Assembly: GCA_023213395.1 (NCBI GenBank)
Contig: CM041465.1
Location: 188,549,741-188,613,740 of the forward strand
Reading direction: 5' to 3'
From: Cycas panzhihuaensis
Lineage: Eukaryota > Cycadophyta
Length of the DNA stretch: 64,000 bases
Position numbers and translations under genes: made by a program. Below, piece by piece: positions 13,001 through 25,500 of the stretch. Positions within the stretch are counted from its first letter, which is position 1; each line of letters starts with the position of its first letter. A model generated the notes under the pieces. It saw only the letters and a list, made by a program, of their open reading frames with translations, was not told where the DNA came from and did not search any database.

Positions 13001-14230
13001 ATAGTCTTAGAACATAAAATACATCCTTGATTAAACTATCTTTAAAGATAACATCACCAATACCATTGACTTTGAATTAAGATTCACTTCCAAATGAGAT
13101 TTCCTCTTCGAAATTAAGATCACATTGATATGAAGTTAGATATTCTTGGTGACTTGTCATATGATGGGATGCACTAGAATCTAAGATCTATAATGGTAGT
13201 TGTGAAGTAGGTGAAGAAAGTGTTGATATAGTAGCAGCTAAAGAATTATTAGAATTATGAGATCATGATTGAATCCCTATAGAAACTTTCTGAGATTCGT
13301 AAGTAATTCTATTCCTATAGATATCTATTATGTGCCCCTTTTTATGATAGTAAGCACAGTCAACATTCTAATTAGGATTAGATTTAAAAGCATTCCATTT
13401 TTGGAATGATTATTTAGAAGTATTCTTGCTTTTTGGTAGTCTAGCATACTTAGAATTTTGTTTGAAGTTATTTGAAAGAGAACCTCTATGAGATTTTTAG
13501 AATTTAGAATGACTGTTGTGATTATTTTGATGGTTATTTTGGTTTTTGTATTTATTTGGTTGCTTATATTTAGAAAAGAGAGTAAGTTAATGATCTTATA
13601 GTTTACCAGTCTAAATTAATAGTATTTGGTATTCAATTAGTTGATTTATTAATTAATTAAATGTTATTGGAGGGTATCCAACCTACTGCTTAGCAACTTT
13701 GAAGAGATTAAAGTGTTTAAGAAGTTTATTGATCACTAGATGAATGAATGTATCATCATCTTTTACATGTATGGTAGTTACAACTTTATCACTTAATTTT
13801 GTTGAAGATTTTATGCAATTTTATAAATCTTTGTTGATAAGTTGAAATTTTGATAAGAAATCCTCAACTTTAGAGAAATCTTCATAGTTTAAATTATACA
13901 TTTATTATTCAAGCATGACTAGCTTTTACACATTAACCTTATTGAACTTTTCCTTGAGTGTATTTTAGATGATAGCAAGATCATCTATATAAAAGAAATG
14001 CCTACTTATATCTAGTAAGAGAGAGGTTAAGATGGTGTATAAGGATCTATCAAAGTTCAATAGATATACCATAGAGGTTTCTGATGTAGTGCCTATCAGT
14101 TTTGCAAACTCTCTTATGGCATATTGCCAAAGCTTTTATTACTTTAGGTGATTAGATATTCGAGTTTTCTAGTTAGTATAATTATAGACTATTAAAATTG
14201 GAACCAGAGTACATGATGTTGTTCCTGGCA
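10010..14230 (-). pseudogene. Ty1/copia gag-pol remnant
   Basis: Read on the minus strand from the right, a full copia polyprotein can be followed through many stops. Gag is at about 14100-13400. A decayed zinc knuckle lies near 13370-13320 (Cys and Tyr where Cys-x2-Cys is expected, then KKGH). Protease reads LDSSASHHMTS near 13190. The GAG-pre-integrase WHA...GHISYDKL motif is near 12760, integrase core at 12700-12100, and RT at 11640-10900 (KACLVAKGFS, then FLNGDLKEEIYM within 10982-11227, then an intact YVDD at 10965-10976). RNase H is at 10530-10080 (LIIYIDSDYVG, then MEAEY). The order gag-PR-INT-RT-RH is diagnostic for copia. Stops often stand where Gln is expected. The copy cannot be functional. 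Confidence 0.88.
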
Positions 14231-14289
14231 TGAGTGCCATATTGGAAAAGAAACTAATGACTAGAGATCCTCTTTAATGGAAATTTAAG

Positions 14290-15785
<1,496 letters not shown>

Positions 15786-16560
15786 TGCATTTGTAATGAA
15801 TATACTTGATTTTATAAGTATTTCACATCTATTTGGATGAAAAAAAATAGAGGATAAGATCATTAACCCTAAAATTTAGGGTTTTAATGGATTCTTTTTT
15901 TTTTTATATAGGATTGCATCTCTGTCTACATGTTAGTAATTGTGTGCAGCCTTGTGAGTGGTTTCTTTAGATTTTATGGGCATTTCTTCATGCTACATCT
16001 TCATTAATGACATCTTTCATTTGAAAGAATAGTTGGTTTTGACTTCAATACATATTATAGGGAATTAAGTGAGGCAGATCATATTTGGATGGTGTCTCCT
16101 TGCGATGGAGTCTAGTTTAATGGTGATCTTTGTATGTATTATTTAGTTGTGTGCTTTGATAACTGCATGGCTTCTTTAGAAGGTATTTATATGTATGATT
16201 CTTACTTCAAGCATCTATGTCCTTAGTACATCTTTGAGTCTATGTAGGTTCTTCCCTCTTTTGCAGGCATCTATATGGCATTCACATTATTCAACCTCCA
16301 TTCACAGTATTCATCCTCTATGTATTAATGGAATGTAGTTGTATAGGTGTCTTCTTGATCTTCAATTGTATGTAGGTGAATTATAGAGGCATGAAGGCGA
16401 ATTATGGAAGTGTGGCTTCAATGAGAAAGAGGGTTGTATATGGCTTTTATTTAGTCTTTAATTTTCATGCTCATATGTGAGAGATTTATCTACATGACTT
16501 CTACACATGGTTGGTATCTCTGTCTCCTTTCATAGTAGAGATAGAGCCTATTCTTAATAT
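15786..16560. other. Unassigned stretch
   Basis: No recognisable protein motif, LTR partner or RNA gene was seen here. Poly-T near 15894-15905 is the only simple feature. Confidence 0.4.
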
Positions 16561-17092
16561 CTTAGATACTCTAGCATCTTCTTGGAACCAAAAGACTTAG
16601 TAACAACCCTTAATTCCTCACTTTGCATTTTGTATTTATTTACCAAATGGTGATTGGGGTTTTCTGAGAGGGTTCTGGGGTATTTCTTCTCACAAGTGCT
16701 CCTAGAGATAGTAGAAAATGATAATTGTAACTACTTCATTCTATCCAATAGGGAAAAATAAAATAACAGAGAATCTCACAAAAACACAAGAGCTCCAAAT
16801 GATCACCAAAATAGAGAGTACCACAGCACAATCTTTATAAAAGGTTACATCAAGATGACCATCATTTATAATATGTGACCCTTATATAGAAAAAAGTGGG
16901 TCTTTCACATGCAATCCTATTGGTGGCCTAAGTGGCCTTACATTCTATTGGATGGCATAACAGCCTTGCATACCATTAGCTAGCTTATCAGCTAATGCAT
17001 AAAGTTTCATAATTAAGTCTATCTCTTAACCTCCTAATAGCTCTTTGTATAATAGTGTTTTACATAACTTAGCAAGATGAGTTATATAATAA
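16560..17092 (-). repeat. Probable 3' LTR of gypsy element N1
   Basis: On the minus strand this follows a polypurine tract (CAGGAGAGGGGAC, 17093-17105) that lies just after the end of the pol remnant. Within it the minus strand carries CTATATAAGGG near 16880, a fitting LTR TATA box. Parts align with the sequence after the polypurine tract of N2 at 41600-41900, for example around CCACCAATA. The left end is a guess; no 5' partner was matched. Confidence 0.5.
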
Positions 17093-17105
17093 GTCCCCTC
17101 TCCTG

Positions 17106-20100
17106 AGATATTGAGTCCTCAAGGCATGTGAGATGCAGATGCTTTTTGATAAAATCGTCATATTCCCAAGCTACTTTATATGAGTTACAGCCTGCCCACT
17201 GTGTTAAATATTTTGAAATGGACCAATTCCAGAGACGGTGTTGTCTACTAGCTAGTATACATCCTATAGGCATAAACAAGATTTACTCTTCATCTAGAAT
17301 TAGAAGGGTTGTCTAGGGGACATGGGTTTTTCTTAAACACTTTCAAAGATAGGATACGTGAAAAACATTACGAATATTGGTGGTGGGGGGAAGGTCGAGA
17401 GCATATGCAACTTCACCAATACATTTAAGAACTTTATAGGGGCCATAATATCGAGGGCTAAGTTTATGATTCTTATGATGGTAAAGGGATTGTTGCTTAT
17501 AAGGTTAGAGATGAAGGAATACAAGATCACCAATATTGAAGGAGTGATTGGAACAGTGGTGGTCTTCTAATTGTTTCATTTGATTTTGGACCATGGATAG
17601 GTTTTGTTTAAAGGTATGGAGAATTTGGTCCATATACTATAGTTTTTATTATATGGATACCATGCAAAGGTTAGTAGCTAAGGTGTGGTAGGACAGCAAA
17701 GGACACCCATAGAGATCTAAAAATAGGGACATTCAAATAGTTGAATGATGTGAGGAGTTGTACCAATACTAAGTTAGGGCTAGCCATGATATTCATTTAG
17801 ATTGATAGTCAGATACAAAGCAAGATAAGTAGGTCTCTAGAGTTTTGTTAAGGACCTTAGATTAGCCATCGATCTATAGGTGGTATATCAAACTCATATT
17901 GAATGATATTCCTGATGCATGAAATATGTCCTACCAGAAGGAGCTAGTGAATTTAGGGTCACGGTCATATATGATAGTGGATGGAAAACCATGTAAATAA
18001 AATATTATCTAGAGATAAATGTTAGTGATACATGGAGCCTTATAGGTTGTGTGGATAGGTAAGAAGTGGGCATATTTTTTCAGCCTATGTATGACTACTA
18101 AAATAGAGTTAGATCCAACAGATAGTGGTAAGTATGTTATAAAGTCCATGGCAATATCTTTATATTTACCTTCTGGGATGTGTAATGGTTAAAGGAGGCT
18201 TGGTTAGGGTTTTTTATTACCTTTGTTATGTTGGTATATATTACATTCAGAGATAAAGGTAAGGATGGTGGATTTTATTTCTAGCCAAAAGAAGTTAGAA
18301 CATATCCTACGATATGTTTTATCAAAACCATAATGACCACAAAGAGGGGAAGAATGATATTCTAATAAAATTCACAGAATAAAAGCTGAGTGGGGATGTA
18401 TAAATATGTGATTTTGGTATAGGGGAATATTATTATGGGTGGACCAATCCTTATGAGTATGGACCTTATTAGCCTAATGTAAGAAATCTAGTTGGGATTA
18501 GTTAGTTGTAGCTAAGTCTTGTATCCATGTCGATTATGGGGAAGAGATGGCATGAATGGTAGGGTCCTCAGTAGGATAGGTATTATCATCAAGTGTAGGG
18601 GAAGGTAGCCTCGAGAGAGCATCTACCATAATGTTATCTTTTCCATTTTTATGTGTGAAATATAAAGTCAAAAACTTATAAGTGTTCGACCCATTTAGCT
18701 TGCTCTTTAGAGAGAACGATTTGATCTAGTAAGCGACAAAGGTTATGATGATTGGTGATGATAGTAAATTTAGAACCAAGTAGATACTGTCATCATTTAT
18801 CAACAGTATGGAGAATGACCCACATTTCTTTTTGATATGTAGTAGTCTACACTCATGATCTTTGAGTTTTTGACTTTCAAAGGCGATGGGATATAGATCC
18901 TACATTAAGACTACACCTAATCCAAACTCGGAGGCATCACATTATAATTGAAAATACCAAGTAAAATGAGGAGAGTCCAAAACTAGGGTGGTTGTCATGA
19001 CTTCCTTTAGATGGAGGAAGGCCTCATTAGCTAAGGGAGACCATTAGAAGGAATCATTTCAAAGTAAGTGGGTTAAGGGGGTGGTTAGAGTGGCATAATT
19101 TTGAATGAACTAATGATAGAATCTGATAATCCCTAGGAAAGCTCACAATTGGATCAAGGATTTGGGGGTTGGCCAATTGGTAGTCACAGAGATTTTATTA
19201 GGATCCACTTGAATCCCTACAAAGGATATAATATGACCAAGGTATTGTAGTTTAGATTTCCTAAACTTACATTTGGAGAGTTTAGCATATAGGTATTGTA
19301 GTTTAGATTTCCTAAACTTACATTTGGAGAGTTTAGCATATAGTTTATTCTTAGCTGGGATTTAAAGTATTGTTTCTAGATGCAAGATTGAATAGGCATG
19401 TTTAAGCTATAGATAAAAATATCATCAAAGAAGATAATAATAAATTTTTACAGGTATGGGAAAAAGATCTTATTCATGAGGTCCTGAAAGGTAGTTGGAG
19501 TATTACATAGGCCAAAGGGCATGACCTAAAACTCAAAGTGGTCATGGTGAATTTGAAAAGCTATTTTATGTTAATCCTCTAGCAAGATAGGGATTTGGTA
19601 ATATCCTGACTATAAATTGAGTTTAGTAAAATTTGTAGCACCATATATCTCATATAATATATCATCGATTTACAGAGTGAGGAACTTATTTTTTATGGTG
19701 ATTTTGTTGAGTGCATGATAGTCAATATAAAGTCGAAAAGAGCCATCCTTTTTGCAAATTAATATGATGGGCATTGTATACGAGCTTTTACTAGGTTAGA
19801 TAATGCCCATGTCTAATAATTACCTTGTGACTTTTTTTATTTTATTTTTTTAGAAATAGGAGTTCCTATATGGTTGAAGGCTAATTGGATCATGTCAATT
19901 TTGTAACTCAATAGTGTGATAACAACATTGATTGGGTAGGTGGTTGGAAGGTAATAGAGTAAATATAGATTGGTATCAATCCAATGCTTACTAGATATCA
20001 GGGTAAATATCCAAAGGGGCATGGATATGGTTGAGACAAATGATGTATCCTATATTACCATTGAGTTGTCAGTGCATTCATGTGGGTGAAATTACTTTGT

Positions 20101-20480
20101 TTGGGGGGGCTTACATCCCATAAAGTTTATATGAATGACACATGTTATTTTTGAACATAATGAATGGGGTTGTGGGTGAGTTATTAGTGCTATATGTTCG
20201 TAGAGTTTGGAGCCATTATACGCCAAGAATTACATTTGACCCACCTATGGATAGGGCATAAAAATTAGAGATAAGGGTATATGAGCCAATGTGAGCCATG
20301 AGGTTTTTTATTGTTCTTACACAATGAAGGGTGTAATGACTAGGTAAGGAGTAGGTAAAGTCTATTTTAGGTTCTATGTAAAGATTCAACTTTCGAGTAA
20401 TGGAGATATTGATAAAATTTAGTGACACACCACCATCGATCAAAATAGTAATTGGGATTTTTCAAAGTATTCCTTTGAAC
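17106..20480 (-). pseudogene. Ty3/gypsy pol remnant, element N1
   Basis: The minus strand reads from right to left. Protease is at 20443-20216 (MIDGGVSLNFI, then VILGV). RT is at about 19830-19000, with FFDDIFIYS and the catalytic FFDD at 19421-19432. RNase H is at about 18960-18600 (CDASEFGLGVVLM, then DNIMVDALSRLPSP). The integrase core is at about 18480-17600 (LYGCPLLSYHTL near its end), and the integrase C-terminal part is at 17560-17330 (GDLVFLHL, SPRYYGPYKVL). Stops and frameshifts are numerous. A perfect 51-bp tandem duplication lies within RT at 19241-19342. The domain order and C-terminal motif fit a chromovirus-type gypsy, but no chromodomain was identified. N2 at 38095-41600 is the same family. 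Confidence 0.88.
19241..19342. repeat. Perfect 51-bp tandem duplication in the N1 RT region
   Basis: 19241-19291 and 19292-19342 are identical. The unit is 17 codons long and in frame. On the minus strand it encodes the CKFRKSKLQYLGH-type region downstream of the catalytic box. Absence of any difference between the copies suggests a duplication much younger than the element. Confidence 0.95.
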
Positions 20481-21695
20481 TTAGAGAAGTTTAGGATATG
20501 TAGCGGAGGTAACAACTGATAAGGAAATTTCAGGTTTGGGATTTAGAGGCAACTCATTAGTAGGGTGGTCTTGGGATTCATCATCATAGTCATGCTTAGT
20601 CTTAAGTTTATTCTCCAAATATAAGTCAAGGTCAATTGTGAAGACCATCGTCCTGGCTTTGTAGATTCTACTGTGACCAACGGTCCACTTTTCAAAACAT
20701 TGCATACATAAACTAGCTTCTCGATAATGTTGTGGGTCTATTGGAGTGATGTGTATGGACTTTGAAGATGGTTCCTCAGTGCATTGCTTGAGAGATGAAG
20801 ATGGCATATCATCTGGTCATGGGTGCAATCATTGGTAGTCACTTGGACGTGATCTTTAGGACTAGGCGGTATCAATTTGTCAAGATCATGAAAGCCAAGT
20901 GGAGTTTCATCTAAATGGAGGAGGCTTTTCTGTGGTGAACTCTGCTTCTACTACTCTAACCATGTTAATTTCATCTTTTAGAGTAGATAGAGAGACCATC
21001 TTTAGGTGCATTTGGATGTGTTCTTTAAGCCTAGACACATATGTATCTATCTTTATTTGTTTATCAAGTTGCTGATCAGCCCAATTACGTAGAGATTGGA
21101 ACTCATTAGTGTATACTTTGAAAGAGGAGACTTATTTCAACTGTATTAATTGTATGAAAAAATATTGGTTCTAAGTATCTTCATATTACTCGAAAAATAG
21201 GTAGAGAAGTATGCCCAAGACTGGTAAGAAGGGTACTCCCAATTCCATCATCAGATTTGATGGTGTGCCTTCCCATCTAAGTAGATGGAAGTAAATGTAA
21301 GTTGTTCATTTACTGACATTAGGTTGAGTGTAAAGTAGGACTCTAGTTTACTAATCCAACTTCATGAGTTGTATTTGTTGAGATCTAGATCAAATGTAGA
21401 TATATTGATCTTATAATGAAATGGTTGCTATTGATGCAGAGGTAGAGTCATAGTTTGTTATTGTATGGGGCTGACTAGTGGCAGAGGAAAGAAGTTTTTC
21501 AACCTTTGAAGTACATTTTGGATATCAGCATGGGATGTTAGGTTTGGAAATTTATGCGAAATCCTATTTGTATGGTAGCTACTTCATTTTTAACCTTCTT
21601 GTGCATGTGGTCAAAATCTTCCTTGATTCTTTCCTAAATGTTGGTGACTTGGGTCTCGAGTGCTAAGACTTTATAATTGTTGCTTTGAGGAGCCA
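20481..21695 (-). pseudogene. Gag remnant of gypsy element N1
   Basis: On the minus strand the reading starts near 21695 with MAPQSNNYKVLALETQV and can be followed with stops to the open segment 20807-20481 (108 residues). That segment holds a zinc knuckle of the CxxCFEKWxxGH type: Cys34, Cys37 and His45 are present, while the final Cys position is not Cys. A negatively charged linker then leads into the protease at 20443. Similarity to the 38095-38330 segment of N2 (EASL...C...EKW...GH...FTID) supports the frame. Confidence 0.75.
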
Positions 21696-21699
21696 TGGA

Positions 21700-22126
21700 G
21701 AAAGGGTGCAAAGAGGCAGGAATAGGTAGAAAGAAGGATAATAAATGAAGTGGGAAAGATCAAGAAAGAATGGGATGTAAAAATAAAGGAGTTGTCAAAG
21801 GGAAGAGAAGGAGGCAAATAAGGAGATTGTGGGGTGTCTATAGCATGTTGACCCCAAAAAAGTTTACATAAACAAGATATCAGGTTCTCTCAAACAAGTG
21901 CAAAAACCTCATTCAGATGGGATAAATGAGGTGTAGGGGAGGTTAGGGATGGTGGGGCCCACTGGTGACTAGGTACTAAAAAACGTGAAAATTACTAGTA
22001 TGTACTAACCTAGTGCAAATTGACTAGTATGATGTGTTAATTGAATGGGGGTATATAGTTGTAAGGGTAAATTTTCTTACTAAAATTAGTGGAGTTATTT
22101 TTATTTTTTATTTTTTTATTCTTCTT

Positions 22127-22163
<37 letters not shown>

Positions 22164-22740
22164 TTTTATTTATTTTTTCTTTCCTATAGTGAGTCTGATT
22201 ATGCTAATAGGTTCTAAGTTCAGGCAATAAGAGGAACTTATTTTTCAAAATATGAGGTGACCTATAGTTTGAACTTGGAAGTGGAATATGTATATCAAAG
22301 TATCCTACCAACCACTAGACAAGGTGTGTTTGGTCTTATAGGCCTTCCAATAAATTATAAAAGTTTAGGTAGGTAGCTTCGTGGTGCTAACCATTTACCA
22401 CTACACTATAAGACTTCAGTGGTCAATAATTTGCCTATGCTAGGAAGGAATTGGGACGTGAAGGGATCCTCATATATACCTGAAGGTACATGGCGGTGCA
22501 GTCATAGATATAAATAACAATGGTTGTATATAAACCATTGGGCCAATATAAATCTTCAAATGGCTTCAACAAATGCAAAACCATTAAATAGTTATAAGAT
22601 CATTATTGGCTAAGAAATATATAGGGAACAAATAAAACGAAGATCTTTAATCCAAAATAGCTACAAATGCGCATAGTAAAAGGACATTGTTAGCCTTCGT
22701 TAACTAGTCAAACATCTATATCTCTTCCTGGTAAGCAAGA
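21700..22740. other. Leader of N1 and unassigned flank
   Basis: 21700-21960 is the purine-rich leader next to the N1 gag. A (TC)15 repeat lies at 22131-22160. Between 22165 and 22740 nothing coding is recognisable; the last bases, CAAGA at 22736-22740, form the left target duplication of the copia element that follows. Confidence 0.5.
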
Positions 22741-23123
22741 TGTTAAAACTATCTAATATCTCCTTTACTTCTTCTCACCTTGTAGTCTAATGTTGATATT
22801 ATACTAAAGGACACTTTTATATAATTAAATTATATTAGATAGTGAGGTGGGGTCTACCTCTTGTTTTATTAAATTGGCCTATCCCATTACAATGTAACCT
22901 TGGTGGATGGCTATAAATATTACCCCGCATACTTGTATATTTGAGTTGATTTATGATTAATGTGAAAGCTCTACTTGATAAGAGCCTACAGTGTGCCAAA
23001 TTCGCCCATACCATTACATGTTTATTTGTAATATTTATTTTCTTGATCTATTGAATATATATTAATATTTTGCTCATTATACTTGAATCAGGATATGCGT
23101 ATAAAGATTATGACATTTTCACA
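22741..23123 (+). repeat. 5' LTR of the copia element
   Basis: 383 bp, TG...CA ends, alignable over its whole length with 36424-36808. A GGCTATAAATATT block near 22910 may be the TATA box. Confidence 0.92.
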
Positions 23124-23135
23124 TGTTATTAGAGC
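23124..23135 (+). other. Primer binding site (tRNA-iMet) of the copia element
   Basis: TGTTATTAGAGC directly after the LTR matches the tRNA-iMet primer site TGGTATCAGAGC at 10 of 12 positions. Confidence 0.75.
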
Positions 23136-25050
23136 CTGTGCATGCTTGATTTAAAAGTATTTTGGTGATCTTAGTTGACTTTTTCTCTATTTCCTTCACA
23201 TTCTTTGGTAAATCTAAAGGTTTTTACAATGATGGAGATTATACATAGCTAGTTGTAAGAGATTCTAGCCTCACACAGTAGATTCTGAATCCCATTTTCA
23301 TTCATCTGGGGTTTTGATCAGTTTTACTAAAGAAAATATATGAAAAATCACTTTTTTTACTTATTTTAACCTTATTGATTTTAACTTGCTAGAGTTTCAT
23401 TAATGATTGTAGTAGTCCTACGCCCATTTCTAGTGCCTAGAAGGGGAGTTTTCTGGTGTTTTATGCTGTAGTTGGCTATGTTTTTCATTGCATGGTCTAT
23501 GAAGTCTCTGTGACTTCAGTAGCTTTGTGTGATTTTTATAGGGGATATTTTTGAGTTATCTTTCTTTTGTTAGCTCTCTCTAGGTCATGTTCCCCTCCCC
23601 CTATGATCTCACTTCATTTGGCATTCATCTGAGCTGTTTTCACACCATATGAACTTCCACAGGGCTTGTGCACCTCACACATAGAATGTCAAGCTTTCAA
23701 TTTTAGATTTTAATCTTTCTTTTATCCTAAATTCAAAATATTATGTTTTAGCACATTAAATTAAAGTGTAATCTCATGTTAAATCCATTTTATCTCTTCC
23801 TTTTGATCATATGTAGACTCCATATGACCTTTTTCTATGACTTAAGAGTAGACTTCAAGGCTAAATAAATAAAATTTGATATTTTCTTACTTTGGAAAAG
23901 CTAATAAACTCTTTTGGATAAATTTTCACATCTTCTAGCCCCTAATAGTGTTAATAGGTGGTCATGTGAGGTCTATAGGTAATCAATGGCTAATTCGAAG
24001 GGGGCTCAATCCCATTTTCATTTATTTTTTAGGCATAAAAAGGTACGTATAGTGTTTCTGTAATATCTCCTCAACCATGCATATGTTTTATGAACCATTT
24101 GAAGCACCAAAAAGTAGATTCAAAGATCTATAGCTTATAATTAAATTGAACTAGATTTGGAGCTAATTTATGGGAGGTATGAGCTACTCAAGTTGGATGT
24201 TATGTTTGAGATATTTAAGCCTTATGTTTCAAGATTTGAAGGTATTTTTCAGTTTCTTTAAGGTTCTTTTGCTAGATTAGGTTATGGATTATCTTTTTTA
24301 GCTATTCAATTCTAATTTTTAAGGCTAATTAGTGCATGGTGATGTCTCATATATAGGTGTTACTCTTTGAAGGTTGAAGAAGTTAACTCTCAAAGCTTGG
24401 CCCATCAAGAGCTTTCTAAAACTACCTTTGTCATTTCAATTTACTTTATTTTATTTTCACTCCATTCATTTCTTTAAAAAGAACCTCTTATATATAAGAA
24501 ACTCACTTAAAAAATTGAATTTTCATATTCAAAAGATATCTCCTAAATTGAATCCCCATTTCCAGCCTTGTAAGGGAAATAGTTAGGGCCTCTAAAGTTA
24601 CTACCACACACACATCCTTGGCCTACTCATATTACATAATTAGCTATCAGGTATAATAGGCAACAAGATAAGGTAGAGACCCTATCTTTTAGAGTTTAGA
24701 GACTAGGCTAAACCCAAGGGGTGAGTACCTTGATTAGTAAGTTCTCACCACTAGATCTATCATTCAAAATAAGACTGGTGTAGGTGGGGAAACAAATCAG
24801 GAGGGTTTTAGGACCTTCTTTATAGCCCACGTACTAAGGTATATTGAGTCCTTAAACTCACATACCAGTATATTGGGTCCCTAGTTTACCACTTGTGAGT
24901 AGGTGCTATTAGACAAGACAGAAACCGAGAGCTTTCTTGGAGACCCTTAGCCTTAGAAACCTAGACTAGAAGCCACTTAGGTAGATTAGTACCTTATTAT
25001 ATAAAAACTTTAAAGACATATATTCAAATATAAAAACCTTTTAAATATAG
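23136..25050 (+). other. Long leader of the copia element
   Basis: About 1.9 kb lie between the primer site and the first recognisable gag codons. No reading frame with a known motif was found. The length is large for a copia leader, so an old insertion inside it is possible, but no repeat pair was seen. Confidence 0.4.
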
Positions 25051-25059
25051 CATTATAAA

Positions 25060-25279
25060 TGCTTCTTTCTAATAAAACTAATTTCAATGGCATTAATAAC
25101 TTCATACCTTGGAAGAATTAAGCCAAAAACTTACTCATCATGAATGAATATTGGGCCTATGTCAATGGTGATATACCCATGCCTAAGCCTACTCAAGATC
25201 TTAATGATTCCACTAAAACTATTCTACCTAATCTTGTAGCCTTAGCAAACTTCAAAGCTAAGGACAACATAGCATTATC
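25060..25279 (+). pseudogene. Copia gag, N-terminal part (split by the nested gypsy element)
   Basis: The frame reads NFNGINNFIPWKN, one stop, then LLIMNEYWAYVNGDIPMP and onward to DNIALS. This matches the start of copia gag (F-G-x-N-Y-x-x-W, then a W-x-YVxG motif). The reading is interrupted at 25279 by the LTR of the nested element and resumes in the same frame at 32009 once one copy of the TTATC duplication is removed. Confidence 0.8.
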
Positions 25280-25485
25280 TGTATCTGACCTAATTTAAAA
25301 CTAAGAGAGCTGAATGAATAGATGCTAAGAGCTTGAAATAAACAAATATTATTGATGTAGATTTTAAAAAATGATTTATACAACAGGACAATGGCCATAT
25401 ATATAGGTATATGGGATTCATTATTTTATCAAGGGACATAACCCTTGTAATGTATCTTTTTAACAAATAACAAGGATTTATGACA
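25280..25485 (-). repeat. 3' LTR of the nested chromovirus
   Basis: 206 bp, starts TGTATCTGACC and ends ATTTATGACA on the plus strand. Aligns without gaps with 31798-32003. Confidence 0.95.
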
Positions 25486-25500
25486 ATTCCTCCCTCTCAA
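25486..25500 (-). other. Polypurine tract of the nested chromovirus
   Basis: Minus strand TTGAGAGGGAGGAAT directly abuts the 3' LTR, the expected plus-strand primer. Confidence 0.85.

Noticed and set aside
14180-14200. TGGAACCAGAGT on the plus strand, resembling a tRNA-iMet primer site
   Set aside because: It lies in the gag region of a minus-strand copia element, in the wrong orientation, with no LTR end beside it.
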